The notes beneath the pieces are model-generated. The model searched no databases, had not been told where the DNA came from, and was given only the letters and a program-made list of their open reading frames with translations. The translations under genes and the position numbers were made by a program. This document shows, piece by piece, positions 1 through 7,214 of a DNA stretch of 23,015 bases. Location: positions 1 to 23,015 of the forward strand of contig SYID01000178.1 of assembly GCA_005798925.1 (NCBI GenBank), read 5' to 3'. The stretch's first letter is position 1. Each line of letters starts with the position of its first letter. This DNA comes from Verrucomicrobiota bacterium. GTDB lineage: Bacteria; Verrucomicrobiota; Verrucomicrobiia; Opitutales; UBA953.

Positions 1-71
1 CAGGCCTGGCCGATGATGATCGGTCCCGAGCCGATGATGAGGATTGAGCGGATATCGGTCCTCTTAGGCAT
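1..71 (-). CDS. carB: Carbamoyl-phosphate synthase large subunit, N-terminal fragment (cut by window edge)
   Basis: Reading the minus strand from the ATG at 71 gives 23 codons beginning MPKRTDIRSILIIGSGPIII and then GQA before the window ends. This is the characteristic N-terminus of CarB (MPKRTDI-SILIIG-GPI-IGQA), the start of the first ATP-grasp half, including the glycine-rich nucleotide-contact strand. CarB makes carbamoyl phosphate from bicarbonate, ammonia and two ATP for pyrimidine and arginine synthesis. It runs divergently from folB across about 120 bases. A TTGACC box on the minus strand at 113-108 could be its -35 element. Only the first 23 residues are visible, so completeness cannot be judged, but the N-terminal signature is very specific. 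Confidence 0.93.
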   Translation of the reverse strand, partial: MPKRTDIRSILIIGSGPIIIGQA

Positions 72-84
72 AGTGTTCCGCGGA

Positions 85-113
85 CTGTCAGCGACCGCTG
101 GAAGGGTGGTCAA
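85..113 (-). promoter_or_regulatory. Putative carB promoter
   Basis: On the minus strand TTGACC lies at 113-108 and, after a 17-base spacer, a weak TGACAG -10 candidate at 90-85. Transcription would begin about 7 bases before the carB ATG. The -35 match is good; the -10 match is poor. Inference from sequence only. Confidence 0.35.
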
Positions 114-155
114 GTGGGGACTTCTAACAATTGCGGGCGCGCCGCGGGAAGGCGC

Positions 156-184
156 TTGCAGGGGAGTCCGCGGCGGTCATTCAT
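156..184 (+). promoter_or_regulatory. Putative folB promoter
   Basis: TTGCAG at 156-161 is separated by 17 bases from ATTCAT at 179-184. The end of the -35 box is 29 bases from the GTG at 191, so the predicted transcription start falls on or next to the start codon (leaderless). The same 29-base distance recurs before the genes at 2722 and 9483. Confidence 0.4.
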
Positions 185-190
185 CGGGGC

Positions 191-553
191 GTGGACATCA
201 TCAGGATCGCCGGCATCAAGTCCTTCGGACACCACGGAGCCCTCCCCGAAGAGAAGCGTCTCGGGCAGCGTTTCACGGTGTCCGTCGACCTCGAAGTCGA
301 CACCCGTCCGGCCGCCGCGGCCGACGACCTGAAACTGACCGTGAACTACGCCGAGGTGATCCGGACGGTGGAGGCCCAGCTGACCGGGAAGCCCGTCTAC
401 CTGATTGAGACGTTGGCCCAGCAGATCGCCGCGCGGATTCTGGGGACGTTCGGTTGCGTCAAAGCGGTGACGGTCGAGGTCACCAAGCCGTTCGCCCCGG
501 TGGCGGCCGAGTTTGACGCGATTTCGGTCAAGATCCGGCGCGAGCGGGCGTGA
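191..553 (+). CDS. folB: Dihydroneopterin aldolase
   Basis: A 120-residue protein starting MDIIRIAGIKSFGHHGALPE. It converts 7,8-dihydroneopterin to 6-hydroxymethyl-dihydropterin in folate synthesis. Family marks are visible: the GHHGALPEEKRLGQRF segment with the pterin-site Glu, DDLKLTVNYAEV with the active-site Tyr, YLIETLAQQIA, and the C-terminal VEVTKPFAPV with the catalytic Lys. Length is typical for FolB. The reading frame is open upstream to an ATG at 131. I chose the GTG at 191 because homology begins there and the resulting length fits; no good Shine-Dalgarno is present at either start. The stop overlaps the folK start (GTGA), indicating translational coupling. Confidence 0.93.
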   Translation: MDIIRIAGIKSFGHHGALPEEKRLGQRFTVSVDLEVDTRPAAAADDLKLTVNYAEVIRTVEAQLTGKPVYLIETLAQQIAARILGTFGCVKAVTVEVTKPFAPVAAEFDAISVKIRRERA

Positions 554-1086
554 ACAAGGCCCCGCTCCACTATATCCTGGGCCTCGGGAGCAACCTCGGG
601 GAGCGGGCCGACCTTCTCGCCCGAGCTATTTCCCGGCTAGGCGACCTGTCTGGAATGAAGATTCTCGCGATTTCGGCGGCGGTTGACTCCGATCCGGTCG
701 GTCATACCGATCAGCCAAATTTTTTAAACCTCTGTCTGGCAATTGTTTGTGACAAAAATCCGGACGAACTGCTCGCCGCGACCCTCGAAATTGAGCGACA
801 ATTAGGCCGCGAAAGGACGGCCAACCGTAATGGCCCCCGGACCGTGGACATCGACCTGCTCTTCTATGAAGGAGGCGCCTGGGACAGCCCGACGGTCACC
901 CTCCCCCATCCTAGGTGGTCTTCCCGTGAGTTTGTCATCTTTCCCCTAAGGAATCTGCTTCAGGCTCCTACCCTCGCCAAGCACCCCGCTTGGGCTTCGC
1001 TGGCCACGGAGGTCCGGTCCCTGCCCGTCGGAGGCCAAGGCCTCCGCGCATGGCAAGGCCCGACCCCCTGGATCCAGACACCCTGA
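550..1086 (+). CDS. folK: 2-amino-4-hydroxy-6-hydroxymethyldihydropteridine diphosphokinase (HPPK)
   Basis: A 178-residue protein starting at a GTG that overlaps the folB stop. It transfers pyrophosphate from ATP to the FolB product, the next folate step. HPPK hallmarks: YILGLGSNLGERADLL at the N-terminus, the substrate-site TDQPNFLN, and the signature LGRERTANRNGPRTVDIDLL with the metal-binding Asp pair (DID), followed by LPHPR. The stretch from about 640 to 960 is clearly richer in A/T and in codons such as AAA, ATT and TTA than the rest of the window. The C-terminal 12 codons overlap the comEC start. The order folB-folK is a classic folate pairing. Confidence 0.95.
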   Translation: MNKAPLHYILGLGSNLGERADLLARAISRLGDLSGMKILAISAAVDSDPVGHTDQPNFLNLCLAIVCDKNPDELLAATLEIERQLGRERTANRNGPRTVDIDLLFYEGGAWDSPTVTLPHPRWSSREFVIFPLRNLLQAPTLAKHPAWASLATEVRSLPVGGQGLRAWQGPTPWIQTP

Positions 1087-2684
1087 CCGCCGACCGCTTC
1101 GGACACTCCCCGGCGCTCTGGCTCGCCCTGCCCTTGCTCCTGGGATGCGCCCTCGACGCCGCCGTCGGGGTCTCGCCGGGCCCTTGGCTGATCGCCGGCC
1201 TGCTTGCCGCCGGCGCGGCATGGTGCGGACACCGCCGGGCAGGGTTCGCGCTCGTGCTGATCGCCGGCGCCGGCATCGCGCTCGGCGCGGCGTGGCACCA
1301 CCTGCGTGCGCCGCCCCGGGCACCGGTCACGCCCCGCAGGATGTTCGTCGAACTGCCGCTGCGCATCGAACGGGCCGCGCCGCGCAAGGACGACGCCGGG
1401 TGGCATGGGCTGGGCTGGGTGACCGACCGCGACGGCGGCCTCTTCCGAAGGCGCGTGGCGGTGTCGGCCCGAGGGCCGTGCCCGGCGGACGGCGCGGAAC
1501 TGATGATCGCGGGCGGCCTGACCCCGCTCGCCGGCGATGCGACGGGCTATGCCGCCTGGCTGCGTTCGCAGGGAGCGACGCTGCGGCTGCGGGGCGGGCG
1601 CGTGCTCGGCGAACTCGCCCCACCCTCGCGTTTCGCGCTCTGGCGTCAGGCGCAGCAGGCAAGGCTCGAGCGCTGGCTGCGCGCGCTGCCCTGGGAAGAC
1701 CCCGACGGCGGCGCGATGCTCGCGGCGACGATGCTCGGACGCACGGCGCTGCTGCCCGAAGACGCCAAGGCCGCCTTCGCCGCGACGGGCACGCTCCACC
1801 TCTTCGCCATCAGCGGGCTGCACATCGCGGGCATGGCGGCGATCCTGCTATGGCTCGCGCGCCGCGCCCGCGCGCCGGAACTGCCCGCCGGGCTCGCGAT
1901 CCTCGCGCTGCTCTGGCTCTACGTGCAGGTGACGGGCGCTTCGCCCTCCGCCGTGCGCGCCTGGATCATGGCCGCCTTCCTCTGGGGCGGACGCGTCGGC
2001 GGACGCGCGACGCCGGCCCTGCAGTCGCTCGCGCTGGCGTGCGCCGTCACGCTCATCCTCTCGCCGGAGGCCTGCGCGGACGCCGGCTTCCAGCTGAGTT
2101 ACGCGGCGGTGCTCGGGATCGTCGCCGCGGGCGCCCCGGCCGCGCGGCTGCTCGCGACGCCGGACGCCGCGACGCGCCTGACGCCGGCCGAAAGCCGCCC
2201 GGCTTGGGCGCGCGTGCGCGCGCAAGGGCGGGCGTTCCTGCTGGGCGGACTGGCGGTCTCCTTCGCCGCGACGATCGCCGGCGCGCCGCTGGCGTTCGGA
2301 CTCTTCGGCGCGACGAGCCTCGGCGGCGTCGGCGTGAACCTGGTGCTCGTGCCGCTCTCGGAAATCCCGCTCGTGCTCGGGATGGCTTCGGTCGCCTGCA
2401 GTCCGTGGGAGACCCTTGCGCCCGCGGCGGTCTGGCTCAACGGCGCCGGCGCCGCGGTGCTGCGGGTGATGGCGTGGACGGCGGAGGCCGCCGCGGGCCT
2501 TCCGGGCATGCGGTTGGAACAATCCTTGCCGGAGCCGTGGCTCGGGCCGGCCGGGGCCGCCCTGCTCGCCGCCGTCTTCCTCGCGCAAGCCCAGTCGCGC
2601 GACGTCCGCCGCCTGCTCGGGGCGCCGGCGGCGGCCTTGGCCGGCTGGCTCGGGCTGGTGATTATCCTGCGCGCGCTATCCTGA
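1050..2684 (+). CDS. comEC: ComEC/Rec2-family competence membrane protein without the metallo-beta-lactamase domain
   Basis: A 544-residue polytopic membrane protein of the channel family that carries single-stranded DNA across the inner membrane during natural transformation. Residues about 20-190 form a DUF4131-like N-terminal region with hydrophobic helices and a soluble beta-rich part. The Competence domain follows: TGTLHLFAISGLHIAG (about 246-261), TGASPSAVRAWIMAAF, and DAGFQLSYAAVLGI, then further transmembrane segments to the C-terminus. The usual C-terminal metallo-beta-lactamase-like domain of long ComEC proteins is missing. The frame opens at 990, but that would begin deep inside folK; the ATG at 1050 gives MARPDPLDPD and a 37-base overlap. 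A GGAGG at 1030-1034 is 15 bases away, too far to be decisive. Confidence 0.88.
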   Translation: MARPDPLDPDTLTADRFGHSPALWLALPLLLGCALDAAVGVSPGPWLIAGLLAAGAAWCGHRRAGFALVLIAGAGIALGAAWHHLRAPPRAPVTPRRMFVELPLRIERAAPRKDDAGWHGLGWVTDRDGGLFRRRVAVSARGPCPADGAELMIAGGLTPLAGDATGYAAWLRSQGATLRLRGGRVLGELAPPSRFALWRQAQQARLERWLRALPWEDPDGGAMLAATMLGRTALLPEDAKAAFAATGTLHLFAISGLHIAGMAAILLWLARRARAPELPAGLAILALLWLYVQVTGASPSAVRAWIMAAFLWGGRVGGRATPALQSLALACAVTLILSPEACADAGFQLSYAAVLGIVAAGAPAARLLATPDAATRLTPAESRPAWARVRAQGRAFLLGGLAVSFAATIAGAPLAFGLFGATSLGGVGVNLVLVPLSEIPLVLGMASVACSPWETLAPAAVWLNGAGAAVLRVMAWTAEAAAGLPGMRLEQSLPEPWLGPAGAALLAAVFLAQAQSRDVRRLLGAPAAALAGWLGLVIILRALS

Positions 2685-2686
2685 CC

Positions 2687-2715
2687 TTGCCAGTCCCGAG
2701 CCGACGGGGAAAAGT
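2687..2715 (+). promoter_or_regulatory. Putative promoter of the 822-residue secreted protein
   Basis: TTGCCA at 2687-2692, 17 bases, then AAAAGT at 2710-2715. Relative to the ATG at 2722 the -35 box occupies -35 to -30, so transcription would start at the initiation codon. No Shine-Dalgarno precedes this ATG. The box begins two bases after the comEC stop. Confidence 0.4.
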
Positions 2716-2721
2716 GCCGGC

Positions 2722-5190
2722 ATGTCCCCGCTTTCGCTCCGTCCGCTCGCCGCGCTCGTCCTGGCGGCGCTGTCCGCCGGCGCCGCGCCGCAGGAATGGT
2801 CCGGCATCTATCCCGAGCTCGCTTATTTCAACAACGAGGGCGAGTGCGGCACCGGCGCCGTGGTCCCGTGGGCCGACCGCCTCTGGGTCATCACCTACGG
2901 CCCGCACCTGCCCTATGGTTCGAGCGACAAGCTCTACGAGATCACGCCCGACCTGCGGCAGATCGTGCGCCCGGAAAGCGTCGGCGGCACGCCGGCCAAC
3001 CGCATGATCCACAAGGAATCGGACCAGCTGATCATCGGGCCTTACTTCATCGGCGCCGAACGTGAAGTGCGCGTCATCCCGCCGAAACTCATGCCCGGCC
3101 GACTCACCGGCAACGCGCGTCACCTGACGGAACCCGCGAACAAGGTCTACTTCGCCACGATGGAGGACGGCCTGTATGAGGTCGACGTCCGCACGCTCGC
3201 GGTGAAGGGCCTGATCAAGGAGATCAAGAACCAGCCCAAGCCCGGCCAGACCGCGGAGGTCAGCCCGGCCACGATCACGTCGACGCTCTCCGGCTACCAC
3301 GGCAAAGGCCTCTACTCCGGCCAAGGCCAGGTCATCCTCGCGAACAACGGCGAGCTGAGCCCGAAGGCGCTCGTCGACCCGACCATCGTCAGCGGAGGCC
3401 TCGGTTCGTTCAACGGCGCAGGCAACTGGACGCTCGTCCGCCGCAACCAGTTCACCGAAGTCACCGGACCCGGCGGCCTGACCGGCAACGCCGACCCGGC
3501 GAACGACCCGATCTGGACCGTCGGCTGGGATTTCCGTTCCGTCATTCTCATGGTGATGGAAGACGGCGAGTGGACGAGCTACCGCCTGCCCAAAGGCAGC
3601 CACTCTTACGACGGCGCGCACGGCTGGAACACGGAGTGGCCGCGCATCCGCGACATCGGCGAAGCCGGCTCGCGCCTCATGACGATGCACGGCCTCTTCT
3701 GGAGATTCCCCGCCGGCTTCTCGTCGAAGCAGTCCGCCGGCATCGCGCCGCGTTCGGCCTACCTGAAGGTCATCGGCGACTTCACGCGCTGGCAGGACCG
3801 CCTGGTGTTCGGCTGCGACGACACCGCGAAGTCCGAATTCCTCAACAAGCGTCCCGCCAAGGGCGCGCTCGCCGGCCCGGGCCAGTCGCAGTCCAACCTC
3901 TGGTTCACCGCGCCCGACGCTCCGGATAAACTCGGCCCGGCCATCGGCCGCGGCAGCGTCTGGGCCGACGAACCGGTCAAGGCAGGCGTCGCCTCCGATC
4001 CGTTCCTGCTCGCGGGCTTCGCGAAGCGCGCGGTCTTCCTCGCCCATGACGGCGAAGCCGCGACGACCTTCGCACTGGAGGTCGACGCGCGCGGCGACGG
4101 CCGATGGAAGCCCTGGCGAGACGTCGCGCTGAAGGCCGGCGACGCCTCGGCCTGGCTCGAGATTCCCTCGGCCCTGCCCGGCGCCTGGATCCGCGCGAAG
4201 GCCGACCGCGACGTCGCCAAGGCGAGCGTCACGTTCCAATACGCCGCCGAGGACGCGCGCGGCGTCGAGCGAGGCGCGCTCTTCAAGAGCCTCAGCAAGG
4301 CCGGCGACGCGACGTCGCAGGGCGCCTTCCTACTCACCCGCGGCGCCAACCTCCGCACCCTCTCCGTGCTGGCCGCGACCGTGACGCCCGAACAGACCAA
4401 CGTCGGCGCGGCCTACGAACTCTCCGCCGACCTCAGGCTCACCAAGCTGGCGGACCAGAAGGTCGCCGCCTTCGTGCAGAAGAACACGCCCATCCCGCAG
4501 GGCATCGTCACCGCCGACGACGCCTCCGTGATCTTCGAGGAAAGCGGCGTCCGCTGGCGTCTGCCGCGTTCGCCCTCCGCGGCGCACGACGGCCTGCTCG
4601 CGCGCTCCGCGCTGCGCAAGGCCCGCGAGGTCTGCACCGAGCGCGACATGCTCCAGGCCCACGGGACCTTCTACGAACTCCCCGCGCTGAACGCCAAGGG
4701 CGCCATCCGCATGCGTCCGATCGCGACGAGCGACGCCGCCGTGCATGACTACTGCTCCTATCGCGGCCTGCTCGTGCTCAGCGGCGTCTCGCCCGACGCC
4801 GCGAAGGACGACCGCCATGTCATCCGCTCCGACGACGGTCAGGCCGCCGTCTGGGTCGGCGCCGCGGACGACCTCTGGAAGCTCGGCAAGCCGCGCGGCT
4901 TCGGCGGCCCATGGAAGAACACCGCGGTCCAGAAGGGCGCCCCCTCCGATCCGTACCTCATGACCGGGTACGACAAGAAGACGCTCAAGCTGACGAACCA
5001 CGGAGCGAGGCCTGTCCGCGTATCCGTGCAGCTCGATGTCGCCGGCGACGGCCGCAGCCTGACCTATCGCACCTTCGAAGTGCCGGCGGGGGAGATCGTC
5101 CACGCCTTCGAGCCGGCCCTGAACGCCTACTGGGTGCGTTTCGTTTCCGACGAAGACGCCGTCCTGTCCGCGCAGCTGACCTACGAATAA
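2722..5190 (+). CDS. Secreted protein of unknown function with an internal duplication
   Basis: An 822-residue protein I do not recognise. Residues 1-22 (SLRPLAALVLAALSAGAA, then PQEW) are a clear Sec signal peptide without a lipobox Cys, so the product is probably periplasmic or exported. The N-terminal half has recurring short strand-like blocks (DRLWVITYGPH, NKVYFATMEDGLYEVDV, GWDFRSVILMVMEDGEW) that suggest a beta-propeller-like fold, but no family motif is evident. A module of roughly 105-115 residues occurs twice, near 400-510 and 718-822. The anchors are SDPFLLAGF at 425 and SDPYLMTGY at 742, each followed by VDARGDGR or LDVAGDGR and ending in VTFQY or AQLTY. It sits before another secreted protein in the same direction, 35 bases away. 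A carbohydrate-related role is possible but unproven. Confidence 0.75.
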   Translation: MSPLSLRPLAALVLAALSAGAAPQEWSGIYPELAYFNNEGECGTGAVVPWADRLWVITYGPHLPYGSSDKLYEITPDLRQIVRPESVGGTPANRMIHKESDQLIIGPYFIGAEREVRVIPPKLMPGRLTGNARHLTEPANKVYFATMEDGLYEVDVRTLAVKGLIKEIKNQPKPGQTAEVSPATITSTLSGYHGKGLYSGQGQVILANNGELSPKALVDPTIVSGGLGSFNGAGNWTLVRRNQFTEVTGPGGLTGNADPANDPIWTVGWDFRSVILMVMEDGEWTSYRLPKGSHSYDGAHGWNTEWPRIRDIGEAGSRLMTMHGLFWRFPAGFSSKQSAGIAPRSAYLKVIGDFTRWQDRLVFGCDDTAKSEFLNKRPAKGALAGPGQSQSNLWFTAPDAPDKLGPAIGRGSVWADEPVKAGVASDPFLLAGFAKRAVFLAHDGEAATTFALEVDARGDGRWKPWRDVALKAGDASAWLEIPSALPGAWIRAKADRDVAKASVTFQYAAEDARGVERGALFKSLSKAGDATSQGAFLLTRGANLRTLSVLAATVTPEQTNVGAAYELSADLRLTKLADQKVAAFVQKNTPIPQGIVTADDASVIFEESGVRWRLPRSPSAAHDGLLARSALRKAREVCTERDMLQAHGTFYELPALNAKGAIRMRPIATSDAAVHDYCSYRGLLVLSGVSPDAAKDDRHVIRSDDGQAAVWVGAADDLWKLGKPRGFGGPWKNTAVQKGAPSDPYLMTGYDKKTLKLTNHGARPVRVSVQLDVAGDGRSLTYRTFEVPAGEIVHAFEPALNAYWVRFVSDEDAVLSAQLTYE

Positions 5191-5225
5191 TCGCAACCAT
5201 CGCCCGTTCCCGCTGTTACATCGGC

Positions 5226-5981
5226 ATGAACCTGTCGCTCCGCCTCCTCGCCCTCCTCGCCCTCGTCTCGCCGCTGTGCGCAGCCGAAGCCCCCGCCACC
5301 CTGCTCGCCCAGCCGGACAAGCAGATCGTCGCCGACGCCCTGACCAAGGACGCGCCGGCCGCCGAATGGAAGATCGCCAAGGGGAAGTGGGAACGCACCC
5401 CGGAGGGGATCCGCGTCGAAGAGCTGCCCGCCGACAACCATGGCGCCGCCGGCCGCGTGCAGACCAAGCTGCAGGATTTCGTCGCCGCCTTCGAGTTCCG
5501 CCTCGACGGCGCGAAGTCCGTCTCGCTCAGCATCAACGACGCCAAGGAGCACGTCGCCCGCGTGCTCATCACGCCGGCCTCCCTGCGCGTCCAGAAGGAC
5601 GACCATGACCACGCCGGCCCCGACAAGTCCGTGGTCTTCCTGAACCAGGCGCACGCCTTCGAAGCCGGCACCTGGCACCGCGTCGTGCTGGAGATGGTCG
5701 GCGACACCATGGTCGCGACCATCGACGGCCGGATCAGCGGCTTCGGCCGCGACGAACTCTTCAAGGCCGAGAAGGCGAACCCCGGCTTCACCTGCTCCGG
5801 CCAGTCCGCCACTTTCCGCAACCTCGTGATCTGGAGCGCCCAGGCCGAGCCCAAGGCTTCCTGGAAGGAAGCCAGCGCGAAGATCGCCGAAGCCATGGCC
5901 GCCGCGCCGAAGCCCGCCGCCCCCGCCGCGAAGGGCAAGGGCGTCGCCAAAGGCAAGGCCAAGGCCAAGGGCGCCAAATAA
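5226..5981 (+). CDS. Secreted LamG/DUF1080-like protein with Lys/Ala-rich C-terminal tail
   Basis: A 251-residue protein. Residues 1-20 (LSLRLLALLALVSPLCAA) form a signal peptide. The middle, about 40-205, looks like a concanavalin-type sandwich of the 3-keto-disaccharide hydrolase (DUF1080)/LamG group: RVQTKLQDFVAAFEFRLDGA, SLSINDAKEHVARVLI, GTWHRVVLEMVGDTMVATID and PGFTCSGQSATFRNLVIW. The last 30 residues are a low-complexity Pro/Ala/Lys tail ending KGKGVAKGKAKAKGAK, strongly basic. The frame is open upstream to 4911, inside the previous gene; the ATG at 5226 is chosen because it opens the signal peptide. No Shine-Dalgarno is present. The function is inferred from fold-level resemblance only; the enzyme or binding role and the substrate are unknown. 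Confidence 0.75.
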   Translation: MNLSLRLLALLALVSPLCAAEAPATLLAQPDKQIVADALTKDAPAAEWKIAKGKWERTPEGIRVEELPADNHGAAGRVQTKLQDFVAAFEFRLDGAKSVSLSINDAKEHVARVLITPASLRVQKDDHDHAGPDKSVVFLNQAHAFEAGTWHRVVLEMVGDTMVATIDGRISGFGRDELFKAEKANPGFTCSGQSATFRNLVIWSAQAEPKASWKEASAKIAEAMAAAPKPAAPAAKGKGVAKGKAKAKGAK

Positions 5982-6005
5982 AGGCCTGACGGCCTGGTCT
6001 GCGGG

Positions 6006-6025
6006 GCGGGGAACCATCTCCCCGC
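6006..6025. terminator. GC-rich hairpin between the secreted protein and the ribBA-like gene
   Basis: GCGGGG (6006-6011) and CCCCGC (6020-6025) form a perfect 6-bp stem with an 8-base loop, 24 bases after the stop at 5981. There is no U tract, so it is at best an imperfect intrinsic terminator. The sequence directly after it is TTGCAC (6026-6031), a -35-like box for the next gene. Confidence 0.3.
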
Positions 6026-6054
6026 TTGCACCATGGGAGGTTACGACCAAGTTC
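6026..6054 (+). promoter_or_regulatory. Putative promoter of the riboflavin cluster
   Basis: TTGCAC at 6026-6031 matches the TTGC-type box found before other genes here. The -10 position (6049-6054, AAGTTC) is poor. A start near 6061 would leave a leader of about 10 bases and exclude most of the hairpin at 6035-6063 from the mRNA. Confidence 0.25.
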
Positions 6055-6063
6055 GGACCTCCC
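6035..6063 (+). promoter_or_regulatory. Inverted repeat pairing a Shine-Dalgarno-like GGGAGGT with ACCTCCC before the ribBA-like start
   Basis: GGGAGGT (6035-6041) is perfectly complementary to ACCTCCC (6057-6063), with 15 bases between them. The second arm ends 6 bases before the ATG at 6070. If transcribed it would hide the only ribosome-binding-like sequence near this start; as DNA it could be an operator. I looked for FMN-riboswitch core sequences here and did not find them. Confidence 0.35.
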
Positions 6064-6069
6064 CCTTTC

Positions 6070-7146
6070 ATGAACGAGCCCTTCGACACCATCGAGGAAG
6101 CCCTGGCGGACATCGCCGCCGGGAAGCTCGTCATCGTGACCGACGACGAGAACCGAGAGAACGAGGGCGACCTCGTCATGGCGGCCTCCAAGGCGACCCC
6201 CGAGACGGTCAACATGATGATCCGCCATGCGCGCGGGCTCATCTGCGTCCCGACCGTCGAGCACCAGCTCCGCCGCCTCGGCATCTCCCAGATGGTGCCC
6301 GAGAACCGCGAATCGCAGCGGACCGCCTTCGCGGTCTCGGTCGACGCCGCCGAAGGGATCTCCACCGGCATCTCCGCCTATGACCGCGCGAAGACCATCG
6401 CGATCCTCGCCGACGCCCAGGCCAAACCGGAGTCGCTCGTGCAGCCCGGCCACATCTTCCCGCTCCTCGCCCGGCCGGGCGGCGTGCTCCAGCGCGCCGG
6501 CCACACCGAAGCCGCGGTCGACCTCGCTTCCCTCGCCGGCCTGCACCCGAGCGGCGTCATCTGTGAGATCCTCAACGAGGACGGCTCGATGGCCCGCCTG
6601 CCGGAGCTCGTCGAACTCAAGCGCAGGTTCGGCCTGCACATGATCTCGATCGCGCAGCTCATCGAGTTCCGGCACCGCCGCGAACGCCTCGTCGAACTCG
6701 TCGCCGAAAGCCCCTTCCGGTCGGCCTGGGGCGAGTTCGCCCTGCGCGTCTACCGCTCGCTGCCCGACGGACGCCAGCATCTCGTCTTCACGCTCGGCCA
6801 TCCCGACGAGTCGCCCACGCTCGTGCGCGTCCAGCGCGAGAACATGCTCGGCGACCTCTTCCGCGGCAGCGCCTTCGGGGCGGGCGCCTCGCTCGCCTCC
6901 AGCTTCGAAGCCGTCGCCAAGGCCGGTCGCGGCGTCATCGTCCACGTCGCCCAGCCCTTCGGCGGCATGCAGGCGGACCAGGACGGCGTGCGGCTCGGCC
7001 AGATGGACGCGCGCGACTACGGCATCGGCGCCCAGATCCTCTCGCACCTCGGGCTCCGCCGCATCCGCCTCATCACGAACAACCCGCGCAAGGTGGTGGG
7101 GCTCGGCGGGTATGGGCTGGAGATCGTCGAGCAGGTCCCGTTCTGA
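6070..7146 (+). CDS. ribB: 3,4-dihydroxy-2-butanone-4-phosphate synthase fused to a degenerate GTP cyclohydrolase II domain (RibBX-like)
   Basis: A 358-residue protein. Residues 1-205 are a complete RibB domain making the four-carbon unit of riboflavin from ribulose 5-phosphate: TDDENRENEGDLVMAA (24-39) with the acidic metal-site residues, GISTGISAYDRA, QPGHIFPL, and RAGHTEAAVDL (142-152). Residues 215-358 derive from GTP cyclohydrolase II but are shortened. The zinc-site segment, normally with three Cys, reads VRVQRENMLGDLFRGSAFGA (252-271) without any Cys, and the catalytic QEGRGIGL block is replaced by KAGRGVIVHV. The C-terminal DYGIGAQIL, LITNNPRK and GLGGYGLEI motifs remain. RibBA is usually about 400 residues, so the RibA activity is probably lost and must be supplied elsewhere. 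It is followed by ribH. Confidence 0.92.
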   Translation: MNEPFDTIEEALADIAAGKLVIVTDDENRENEGDLVMAASKATPETVNMMIRHARGLICVPTVEHQLRRLGISQMVPENRESQRTAFAVSVDAAEGISTGISAYDRAKTIAILADAQAKPESLVQPGHIFPLLARPGGVLQRAGHTEAAVDLASLAGLHPSGVICEILNEDGSMARLPELVELKRRFGLHMISIAQLIEFRHRRERLVELVAESPFRSAWGEFALRVYRSLPDGRQHLVFTLGHPDESPTLVRVQRENMLGDLFRGSAFGAGASLASSFEAVAKAGRGVIVHVAQPFGGMQADQDGVRLGQMDARDYGIGAQILSHLGLRRIRLITNNPRKVVGLGGYGLEIVEQVPF

Positions 7147-7166
7147 GGCCTTCCGGCCGTTTCCGC

Positions 7167-7195
7167 TTGCAGGCGGGTTCGGAAGCCACTCCATC
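7167..7195 (+). promoter_or_regulatory. Possible additional promoter before ribH
   Basis: TTGCAG at 7167-7172 within CGCTTGCAGG matches the box before folB. A weak TCCATC lies at 7190-7195. The 68-base gap between the ribBA-like gene and ribH would allow an internal promoter, but read-through from upstream is equally likely. Confidence 0.25.
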
Positions 7196-7214
7196 GGCCG
7201 TCCGTTCTTCCGCC

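Noticed and set aside
1030..1045. Perfect GGAGGCC-AA-GGCCTCC palindrome before the comEC ATG
   Set aside because: It is inside folK coding sequence. GC-rich palindromes of this kind arise easily here, and the GGAGG is too far (15 bases) from the ATG for confident assignment.
960..1823. Long minus-strand frame opposite comEC
   Set aside because: No motif, low-complexity Arg/Ala/Gly composition, and full overlap with a well-supported membrane protein.
5982..6069. FMN riboswitch before the riboflavin cluster
   Set aside because: The leader is under 90 bases and lacks the conserved FMN aptamer core sequences; only two simple inverted repeats are present.
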